From: an uncultured bacterium
GTDB lineage: Bacteria > Actinomycetota > Coriobacteriia > Coriobacteriales > Coriobacteriaceae
DNA: 5,026 nt
Direction: 5' to 3'
Assembly: GCA_905214895.1 (NCBI GenBank)
Contig: CAJMNP010000080.1
Coordinates: forward strand, 1-5,026
Shown here: in pieces, positions 1 to 5,026 of the stretch
Layout of the letters: each line of letters opens with the position of its first letter
Position numbering within the stretch: position 1 is the stretch's first letter
Translations under genes and position numbers: made by a program
Notes under the pieces: model-generated
What the model saw: the letters and a program-made list of their open reading frames with translations, nothing else
The model's database searches: none
What the model was told of the DNA's origin: nothing

Positions 1-84
1 GTATCAGTCAAATAATTGACCGTGAAAACCAAACAAACCAGATAAACGGCGTGGTGCGTCCCCTCAACAAAGCCATTTAGGATG
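1..84. other. Non-coding segment downstream of ftsQ, AT-rich at the window edge
   Basis: There is no open reading frame or recognisable RNA here. Positions 1-46 have 15 G/C of 46 bases, clearly below the surrounding genes. A perfect 5-bp inverted repeat, GTCAA-ATAA-TTGAC, occupies 7-20. Minus-strand TTGACT (11-6) resembles a -35 box pointing toward the next gene, whose -10 would lie outside the window. I see no hairpin plus T-run that would end the ftsQ transcript. The segment could be the leader or promoter region of a further dcw gene such as ftsZ, but that gene is not visible. Confidence 0.35.
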
Positions 85-1350
85 CTAGGCGGTCGGTGCG
101 TTCCTAAACGTGTAGTTGCCCGGAGAGCGCACATTGATATAGGTTACGCCCTCCACCTGCGAAAGTAGCTTGGTCACGATGCGTTCTTTCTTGGCGATAT
201 CGTCCGAATCGCCCAGCGACACCTCGACGCCGTTGTCGAGATTTGCCGAGATAGCCTCAACGGAAGGCGTGGAAATATCCTTCACCTGGTCCAGGAACTC
301 GCTCGAAAAACCGCGTGCGTAGTCCAGGCCGGCCTTGACGGCCTTGGAGCTCACCGCCTGACCCGAAACCGGTGCGACATCGGCCGAGACATCAGTCAAC
401 AGCACGGCGCCGTAGTGCTTGGCAAGCGCCAGGGCCGCATCGATGCCGGTCAGGGTGTTGGCACCCTCCCCCGATGTAATGACGTTCCCCCGGTCGTCCA
501 CCTCGACAGACGTCGAAAGCGGAGCGATCCAGGTGTCATCGTCTCCGATAGCCCAGGCAAGGTCGTCGGAGCTGATATACGCAATGGCGGTAACTTTACG
601 CTCCGTCGGCGTGATGATAAGCGTATGGGGAAACTGACGCTGGACATCCACGCCCGAGACCCACGGGTTTTGCTTGAGGCCCTCGGTGATCTGATCGGGA
701 TCCACGTTAAAGAGCGACGTGTTCTCGGGAAGACTGATGAGCTGCATGGCGTCGTGCTTGGTCACATGCTCGCTACCATGAATCTGAATATCGGTGGCGG
801 CAAACAGGCCGGAGTTGATGACGACGATGGCAACAATGGCAAGTACGACCACGGCTGCCAGGATGCCGCCCGCGATTTTGCCCTTACCTTTAATGGCAGA
901 AGCGACGTCGGTCGTCTTGCTTGCCATGGCACCAAGCGATGACAGAGGATTGATGCCCTTTTTTGCCGAAGACGCCTTGGCAGCGGGCACCGATGTCAGT
1001 GAACGCGGCTTAGCGCCAGCCAACGTACGGCCGGCATGCGGCGCACGAGCTCCCAGCGAAGGTCTGAGCGTCGCCATAGGTCGGGAGGTCTTGGTGCCCA
1101 TCGCCGGCTTGGGCGTCACCGAAGGACGCGGAGCCGGAAGACTCGTCTTTTTAGAAGCGGGGCGTCCCCCCAGCTGCGAGCCGACGACCGGGCGCTTGGC
1201 AGGACGGACGGACCCAACAGACTTGGAGGGCATGGCGGGCTTATGTTGAGACTGGGCAGGTGCGCCGGAACGCCCTCCGGCGCGGCGGAAGGTTGGTTTC
1301 GATGCTCTAGAAGCCGAGGAATTTAACTTCCGGTCTGAGCTCGATGCCAT
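85..1350 (-). CDS. ftsQ: Cell division protein FtsQ/DivIB with a long basic N-terminal cytoplasmic domain
   Basis: FtsQ (DivIB) is a single-pass membrane protein of the divisome that works with FtsL and FtsB/DivIC to recruit and control septal peptidoglycan synthesis. The protein is 421 aa, much longer than E. coli FtsQ (276 aa). Residues 1-160 are low-complexity, rich in Ala, Ser, Pro, Lys and Arg, with 31 Lys/Arg against 2 acidic residues. A membrane helix spans about 162-183 (AAVVVLAIVAIVVI). The extracellular POTRA domain follows at about 185-254 and holds the family pattern NPWVSGVDVQRQFPHTLIITPTER (228-251). A beta domain covers about 255-421 and ends with VTYINVRSPGNYTFR (402-416), the typical FtsQ C-terminal pattern. 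Orientation is cytoplasm-in by the positive-inside rule. The ATG at 1350 is supported by a purine-rich ribosome binding site and lies within murB. Starting at Met40 would shorten the tail, but no comparable site was noticed there. The gene appears intact. Confidence 0.93.
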   Translation of the reverse strand: MASSSDRKLNSSASRASKPTFRRAGGRSGAPAQSQHKPAMPSKSVGSVRPAKRPVVGSQLGGRPASKKTSLPAPRPSVTPKPAMGTKTSRPMATLRPSLGARAPHAGRTLAGAKPRSLTSVPAAKASSAKKGINPLSSLGAMASKTTDVASAIKGKGKIAGGILAAVVVLAIVAIVVINSGLFAATDIQIHGSEHVTKHDAMQLISLPENTSLFNVDPDQITEGLKQNPWVSGVDVQRQFPHTLIITPTERKVTAIAYISSDDLAWAIGDDDTWIAPLSTSVEVDDRGNVITSGEGANTLTGIDAALALAKHYGAVLLTDVSADVAPVSGQAVSSKAVKAGLDYARGFSSEFLDQVKDISTPSVEAISANLDNGVEVSLGDSDDIAKKERIVTKLLSQVEGVTYINVRSPGNYTFRNAPTA

Positions 1351-2218
1351 ACGCCTCCCTCACCTTTCCGTGCACATGCCTGATAACCGCGGCCACGTCA
1401 TCGGCCGAGGCGGTTCCGTTATTAACGATAAAATTAGCGTGTACGGGCGAAACTTCCGCACCGCCAACCGAAAAACCCTTTAATCCACAATCCTCAATCA
1501 ACTTGCCCACGCTTGCATCGGGCGGGTTGCGAAAGACCGATCCGCAGGATGCGCGACCCATGGGCTGCGTGCGCTTGCGGCGCGTCAGGTACCGCTCCAT
1601 ACGCTCGCGAATGTCTGCCTTGGGCGCGGGTTTGAGCTTGAGCACGCACTCGAGAATGATCTCGTTACGCGGCAAGCTGCACTCGCGATACCCCCAAGCG
1701 ATCTCGGACCCTGCATAGTGCTTAATACCGGACGCCGGATCAAACGTGACCACGTCCTCGATAAGGGAACCGATCCACTCGGTCCGCGTACCTGCGTTCA
1801 TGGACACGGCGCCGCCGACCGAACCGGGAATACCGACCGCGAACTCAAGGCCCGAAAGCCCGCGCGACAAGGCGTCGTTGACCAAACGCGCGAACATCAC
1901 GCCCGCACCAACGGTCAGCGTGCAGCCGTCCTCGGCAACAACCGTGCGCTGAAACTCACGTCCCAGCGAAATAACGGCGCCGCGATAACCGGCATCGGCA
2001 ACAAGCAGATTGGACCCCTTGCCGATAATCACCCACGGCACCTGCTCGCGGTCGAGCACCGCCACGGCGCGACGCAGGGCATGGTAGCTATGGCACGTCA
2101 CAAAGAGGTCGGCCTTGCCACCGATACGATAGCTTGTATGGCGTGCAAGACGTTCGTCCTCGACCACGTCCGTGTCGATCATGCCCGAAAGCGCCATGAC
2201 GGCGTTAAAGAGACCCAT
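1307..2218 (-). CDS. murB: UDP-N-acetylenolpyruvoylglucosamine reductase MurB
   Basis: MurB is the FAD-dependent, NADPH-using cytoplasmic reductase that turns UDP-GlcNAc-enolpyruvate into UDP-MurNAc, the substrate of MurC. The protein is 303 aa, which fits the shorter type II MurB class (Bacillus/Staphylococcus-like) rather than the longer E. coli type. The FAD-binding domain shows HTSYRIGGKADLFV (27-40), IGKGSNLLVAD (65-75) and EFAVGIPGSVGGAVSMNAG (125-143). GYREC is at 177-181. The substrate domain has SCGSVFRNP (224-232), in which Ser227 is the expected proton donor, then HANFIVNNG (260-268) and RPEVKFLG (295-302) with the expected catalytic Glu297. The ATG at 2218 is 5 nt after the murC stop, with no clear Shine-Dalgarno sequence, so reinitiation by ribosomes leaving murC is likely. 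ATGs at codons 8 and 13 are alternatives, also without a good site. The 3' end overlaps ftsQ by 44 nt. Confidence 0.96.
   Translation of the reverse strand: MGLFNAVMALSGMIDTDVVEDERLARHTSYRIGGKADLFVTCHSYHALRRAVAVLDREQVPWVIIGKGSNLLVADAGYRGAVISLGREFQRTVVAEDGCTLTVGAGVMFARLVNDALSRGLSGLEFAVGIPGSVGGAVSMNAGTRTEWIGSLIEDVVTFDPASGIKHYAGSEIAWGYRECSLPRNEIILECVLKLKPAPKADIRERMERYLTRRKRTQPMGRASCGSVFRNPPDASVGKLIEDCGLKGFSVGGAEVSPVHANFIVNNGTASADDVAAVIRHVHGKVREAYGIELRPEVKFLGF
1354..1366 (-). promoter_or_regulatory. Ribosome binding site of ftsQ, inside murB
   Basis: The minus strand reads AAGGTGAGGGAGG, followed by CGT and the ATG at 1350. The purine-rich block offers overlapping Shine-Dalgarno matches 3-10 nt from the start. 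It lies within the last codons of murB and supports the long ftsQ start despite the 44-nt overlap. Confidence 0.7.
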
Positions 2219-2223
2219 AGGGG

Positions 2224-3642
2224 TTAAGCGTCTTTCTTGGCAGTCAGATACTCGATGAACTCGGGGCCGACGGTCGTAACGTCGCCGGCACCCATGGTGA
2301 GCAGCAGGTCGCCCTCGCCCACGAGTTTCTCAAGCTCCTGGTTGAGCTCAAGACGGCTGGAGCAGTACACGACCTCCTTGCCGGGGTGCTTGGCGCGAAC
2401 GGTATCTGCGAGCATCTTGGAGGTAACGCCCGGAATCGGCATCTCGCCGGCGGAGAACACATCGATCAGCAGCAGCTTATCGGCGTTGGCAAAGGCATCG
2501 GCAAAGTCATCGCACAGAGCCTGCAGGCGCGAATAGCGGTGCGGCTGGAACACGACGTCGACATGCTTGTAGCCCAGCGAAGAGGCAGCAGCGAGCGTCG
2601 CCTTGATCTCGGTGGGATGATGGCCGTAATCGTCAACCACCGTGATGCCGTCGATATCGCCCACGTGGGTAAAGCGACGGCGGACACCCTCAAAACTCGA
2701 AAGTGCCTTAGCGGCGGCGTCGATATCGAGACCCAGGACATGGGCGACGGTCAAGACGGCCGTGGCGTTGAGCATGTTGTGACGACCGGGATTGCTCTTA
2801 ATCTCGACAGCGTGCTCGGTGCCGTCCTCAAAGCGAACGATAAAGTCGCTCTGGATGCCCTTGACATCCGGATGCACGCAGACGATGTCGTTGTTCTCGG
2901 CAAAGCCATAGGAAAGCACATGACGGCCCGTCGACTTGGCGAGCTCGACCAGATGCGGGTCCTCGCCACAAACGATGACGGTGCCGTCCTCGCCCACCAG
3001 CCCCATAAATTTGGCAAAGGTGGCCTCGATCTCCTCGATGCCCGAGTAGTGATCGAGATGGTCGGCCTCGACGTTGGTCACGATGACCACGTTGGGGTTC
3101 AGGAACAGGAACGAGCTGTCGGACTCATCGGCCTCGGCGACAAAGTAGTCACCCGAGCCGTTCTTGCCGTTGGTGTCGTAGCCCTCGACGATGCCGCCGA
3201 TCAAAAAGCTGGGGTCCAGACCCATGCGATCGAGCATCGTGGCGCACATCGAAGACGTCGTGGTCTTGCCGTGCGTGCCGGCAACGGCGACGGTGGTGTA
3301 GCCGTGACCCAGGGCCGAGAGCATCTTGGCGCGAGGCCACACGGGAATACCGAGCTCGCGGGCACGCACGAGCTCGGGGTTGGACTCGGGAATAGCGGTA
3401 GAGACCACAACCACGTCGGGCTTGACCTCGTCGATCGTCGCAGCCTCGTGGCCCACGTGGACCTTCACGCCGGCGCGGGTAAGCTGGCGAATATAGCGCG
3501 ACGTCTTAAGGTCGGAACCGGTAACGGTATAACCGCGCTCGTGCAGGACGAGAGCGATGCCGCTCATGCCGGCGCCGCCGATACCGATAAAGTGGGCGCT
3601 CTTGAACTCGGGCGCGGAGGTTGCAGTCTGGGAATCAGCCAT
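2224..3642 (-). CDS. murC: UDP-N-acetylmuramate--L-alanine ligase MurC
   Basis: MurC is the cytoplasmic ATP-dependent ligase that adds L-alanine to UDP-MurNAc, the first peptide-stem step. The protein is 472 aa from the ATG at 3642, a usual length for MurC. Residues 15-30 carry the N-terminal UDP-binding loop HFIGIGGAGMSGIA. The ATP-binding P-loop is AGTHGKTTT (121-129, Lys126). Central-domain motifs are EADESD (170-175), NVEADHLDHY (190-199) and NPGRHNMLNATA (284-295), which includes the Mur-ligase His and Asn positions. The C-terminal domain shows EGVRRRF (318-324), DDYGHHPTE (337-345), FQPHRYSR (365-372) and MGAGDV (450-455). The DDYGHHP and FQPHRYSR motifs separate MurC from MurD, MurE and MurF. 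A GTG at 3669 would give 481 aa, but the ribosome binding site favours 3642. The gene is intact, and its TAA stop is followed after 5 nt by murB, whose product makes MurC's substrate. Confidence 0.97.
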   Translation of the reverse strand: MADSQTATSAPEFKSAHFIGIGGAGMSGIALVLHERGYTVTGSDLKTSRYIRQLTRAGVKVHVGHEAATIDEVKPDVVVVSTAIPESNPELVRARELGIPVWPRAKMLSALGHGYTTVAVAGTHGKTTTSSMCATMLDRMGLDPSFLIGGIVEGYDTNGKNGSGDYFVAEADESDSSFLFLNPNVVIVTNVEADHLDHYSGIEEIEATFAKFMGLVGEDGTVIVCGEDPHLVELAKSTGRHVLSYGFAENNDIVCVHPDVKGIQSDFIVRFEDGTEHAVEIKSNPGRHNMLNATAVLTVAHVLGLDIDAAAKALSSFEGVRRRFTHVGDIDGITVVDDYGHHPTEIKATLAAASSLGYKHVDVVFQPHRYSRLQALCDDFADAFANADKLLLIDVFSAGEMPIPGVTSKMLADTVRAKHPGKEVVYCSSRLELNQELEKLVGEGDLLLTMGAGDVTTVGPEFIEYLTAKKDA

Positions 3643-3739
3643 GTGCTCGTGTACTCCTTGCGTAAACACTGCCTGTAACCCGTTAACTGTACCGCACCTA
3701 CCGCATCCGCGCGAGGGCGACCGGCGATATCCCGTCTAA
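3643..3739 (-). other. 97-nt non-coding gap between murG and murC (5' leader of murC)
   Basis: This is the only substantial gap inside the cluster; every other junction is an overlap or a 5-nt spacing. It holds the murC ribosome binding site. It also contains a TACAGT hexamer (minus strand, 3691-3686) that fits a sigma-70-type -10 box about 45 nt before the murC ATG. I see no good TTGAC-like -35 at 16-19 nt from it, so a promoter is only a possibility. The murG-proximal half is GC-rich, but I find no stable hairpin followed by a T run, so I do not call a terminator. A GTG at 3669 could extend MurC by nine residues into this gap, but it lacks a Shine-Dalgarno sequence. Confidence 0.5.
3654..3659 (-). 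promoter_or_regulatory. Ribosome binding site of murC
   Basis: AAGGAG on the minus strand lies 11 nt before the ATG at 3642. The spacing is on the long side, but the match is strong and favours this ATG over the GTG at 3669, because the AAGGAG would fall inside the coding sequence of the longer form. Confidence 0.7.
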
Positions 3740-4855
3740 CTAACGCAATCCCTCTACCGCGTCGGCCAAAAGCGCGGCGGCACGGTCCTGGGCCAAGCCA
3801 CGCGCCGCCTGACGCATGGCATCACGCGCCGCAGCGTCATCGATCAGGTGCAGCAGCTCGTCGGCAAAGGCAGGGGCATCGATATCGGCATCGGCGCATA
3901 GCACGCCGGCACCGGCATCGACCAGGTAACGCGCATTCGTGGTCTGGTGGTCGGCCGTGGCGTGCGGATACGGCACGAGCACCGAGGGCACGGCAAGCGC
4001 GGCAATCTCGGCCACGCTCGAGGCACCGGAACGCGAGAGCACCAAATCGGCCGCGGCCAGCATATCGCCCATGTTGTCGATGTAGGGCTGGACACGGTAG
4101 CGCTTCGCCTCCTCGGGCGTCAGCGCCAAAGCGCGCTCGGTCTCCTCAAAGCCGTCGGCACCCGTCGAATGCAAAATGTAGAGATTCTCGCGGGTCAGCA
4201 GCTCACTCTTGAGCGAGGCAACACGCTCGTTGAGATGCTGAGCACCGAGCGAACCACCAAAGACGAGCAGAAGCGTCGCGTCCTCGGGCACACCGAGCGC
4301 CTTGCGACCGCGGGCGCGATCGCCCTCGATCACCGAACGACGCACGGGATTGCCCGTCATGAGCACATGATCGGGGTCGCCCTCGCGCTCAAAGACCGCG
4401 CGGGCCGCAGGTACCGAAATACACACGCGGGCGGCATGTGAATTCATCATCTTGTTGGCCAGACCCGGAACAGAGTTCTGCTCGTGCAGCAGATACGGAA
4501 CGCCGGCGCCCTTGCACCAACCCAGCAGCGGGACCTCAACGTAAGCACCAAAGCCGATAGCGGCATCGGGCTTACCGACCTTCAAGAAGTGACGGGCAAG
4601 CGCGCGCTTCGCCTTGTTGACGCGCCACAGCGAGGTCAGCGCCGTCCAGGGACGGGAGCGATCGAAGCCCGTGACCGTGATGGGCACAAAATCGAATCCG
4701 GCCTCGGGAACCAGACGGCCCTCGAGCTTGCGCGATTGGCCCACGAACACAACGTGATGACCGCGGTCGCGCAGCTCCTCGGCCAAGGCGAGCGCGGGGT
4801 TGATATGTCCTGCCGTGCCGCCAGCTGCAATAGCAACGGTCATCTTATCGGTCAT
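3740..4855 (-). CDS. murG: UDP-N-acetylglucosamine--N-acetylmuramyl-(pentapeptide) pyrophosphoryl-undecaprenol N-acetylglucosamine transferase MurG
   Basis: MurG transfers GlcNAc from UDP-GlcNAc to lipid I, giving lipid II on the cytoplasmic membrane face. The protein is 371 aa, normal for the GT28 family. The N-terminal glycine loop GGTAGHINP is at residues 12-20 with the conserved His17. A second loop, GFGAYVEVP (101-109), is followed by HEQNSVPGLANK (124-135), TGNPVR (167-172) and the third loop FGGSLGAQHLN (199-209). The UDP-GlcNAc-binding C-terminal region carries SRSGASSVAEIAAL (274-287) with a conserved Glu283, then PYPHATADHQTTNA (295-308). I chose the ATG at 4855 because GAAGGGA lies 5 nt upstream. 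An in-frame ATG at 4888 would add 11 residues but has no ribosome binding site, and an ATG at 4843 is also possible. The start overlaps the upstream gene's stop by 11 nt. The second loop departs from the usual GxGGYxSxP pattern. Family assignment is near certain. Confidence 0.97.
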   Translation of the reverse strand: MTDKMTVAIAAGGTAGHINPALALAEELRDRGHHVVFVGQSRKLEGRLVPEAGFDFVPITVTGFDRSRPWTALTSLWRVNKAKRALARHFLKVGKPDAAIGFGAYVEVPLLGWCKGAGVPYLLHEQNSVPGLANKMMNSHAARVCISVPAARAVFEREGDPDHVLMTGNPVRRSVIEGDRARGRKALGVPEDATLLLVFGGSLGAQHLNERVASLKSELLTRENLYILHSTGADGFEETERALALTPEEAKRYRVQPYIDNMGDMLAAADLVLSRSGASSVAEIAALAVPSVLVPYPHATADHQTTNARYLVDAGAGVLCADADIDAPAFADELLHLIDDAAARDAMRQAARGLAQDRAAALLADAVEGLR

Positions 4856-5026
4856 GGTAATCCCTTCGTACACGCGGCCCCTGGTCATCGGTGCGCAAAC
4901 GCGCCGACGGGTCCGAATTCAAATCGATTCGATTATATCCGCCGCCCGCATTGCGAGGAGCGGGGCGCTGAGGACGACCTTGCGGCGCCGTTCGCTGACG
5001 CGGACGGGCTGCCGGCTCGGTCGCAG
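4845..5026 (-). CDS. ftsW: 3' end of a gene upstream of murG, probably ftsW (C-terminal cytoplasmic tail, partial)
   Basis: An open frame enters from the right edge (first full codon at 5024) and gives 59 residues before a TAA at 4847-4845. The other two minus-strand frames stop earlier: TGA just before the EcoRI-like GAATTC, and TAA in the ATATAA stretch. The peptide is rich in Arg, Pro, Ala and Gly, then becomes mixed-charge (DLNSDPSARLRTDDQGP) and ends RVRRDYHDR. It has no membrane segment and looks disordered. I see no diagnostic FtsW motif because the SEDS glycosyltransferase core lies outside the window. The name rests on position: ftsW directly precedes murG in many dcw clusters, and FtsW proteins, especially actinobacterial ones, often end in a basic cytoplasmic tail. 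FtsW would polymerise the lipid II made by MurG at the septum. The stop overlaps murG by 11 nt, which suggests coupled translation. It could instead be another dcw gene. I am fairly sure it is coding and less sure of its identity. Confidence 0.62.
   Translation of the reverse strand, partial: ATEPAARPRQRTAPQGRPQRPAPRNAGGGYNRIDLNSDPSARLRTDDQGPRVRRDYHDR
4861..4867 (-). promoter_or_regulatory. Ribosome binding site of murG
   Basis: On the minus strand GAAGGGA sits 5 nt before the ATG at 4855. It lies inside the coding sequence of the preceding gene and decides the murG start over the in-frame ATG at 4888. Confidence 0.75.

Noticed and set aside
16..46. Plus-strand promoter TTGACC with a GATAAA-like -10
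   Set aside because: The -10 match is poor, the spacing is about 19 nt, and it would only transcribe antisense to ftsQ with no gene to serve.
415..1326. Several overlapping plus-strand open frames opposite ftsQ
   Set aside because: They are mutually overlapping, without domains, and antisense to the FtsQ reading frame, whose membrane helix, POTRA and beta domains are clear.
1718..2227. A 169-codon plus-strand open frame opposite murB
   Set aside because: It is antisense to conserved MurB motifs, has no recognisable domain, and shows the composition expected of a shadow frame.
2386..3678. A 430-codon open frame on the plus strand opposite murC
   Set aside because: It is an antisense shadow of a strongly supported MurC. 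High-GC codon use removes stops from the opposite frame, and the translation is His/Asp/Val/Gly-rich with no recognisable domain.
3700..3742. GC-rich stretch after the murG stop as a rho-independent terminator
   Set aside because: I could not find a stable continuous stem, and there is no following T run on the minus strand.
3947..4441. A 164-codon plus-strand open frame opposite murG
   Set aside because: It runs antisense to essential MurG motifs, including the third glycine loop, and has no recognisable domain.
4856..4888. Longer MurG starting at the ATG at 4888
   Set aside because: No ribosome binding site precedes it, the added residues are not family-like, and GAAGGGA sits correctly before the ATG at 4855.

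Overview
This is a high-GC bacterial window carrying a minus-strand run of division and cell wall (dcw) genes. In transcription order (right to left) they are the 3' end of a gene that is probably ftsW, then murG, murC, murB and ftsQ. All five read the same way and fill almost the whole window. I see no RNA genes, mobile elements, CRISPR arrays or convincing terminators, and no gene on the plus strand. The gene set, the high GC content, MurC and MurG sequences of actinobacterial flavour, and an FtsQ with a long basic Pro/Ala-rich N-terminus suggest an actinobacterium. The class Coriobacteriia (Collinsella-like) is my best guess; this is an inference from general resemblance, not a database match.

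Layout: positions 4845-5026 hold the last 59 codons of the upstream gene, a basic proline-rich tail whose stop codon lies inside the start of murG (11-nt overlap). murG (3740-4855) makes lipid II. A 97-nt gap follows, the only real non-coding gap inside the cluster. murC (2224-3642) adds L-alanine to UDP-MurNAc. murB (1307-2218) starts 5 nt after the murC stop and makes UDP-MurNAc. ftsQ (85-1350) starts inside the 3' end of murB (44-nt overlap) and encodes a bitopic divisome protein. Positions 1-84 hold no gene; the first 46 bases are AT-rich (15 of 46 are G/C) and contain a small perfect inverted repeat.

How the genes work together: MurB and MurC perform consecutive cytoplasmic steps (UDP-MurNAc synthesis, then L-Ala ligation). 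MurG completes lipid II on the inner membrane face, FtsW polymerises lipid II at the septum, and FtsQ recruits and regulates the septal synthase. The overlaps and short spacings indicate one operon with translational coupling. The order murG-murC-murB-ftsQ differs from the E. coli order, in which ddlB lies between murC and ftsQ and murB is elsewhere.

I found no undescribed system here. The points worth a second look are modest: the very long, basic FtsQ cytoplasmic domain paired with a basic tail on the putative FtsW, the translation-coupling arrangement, the single internal gap before murC, and a variant second glycine loop in MurG.
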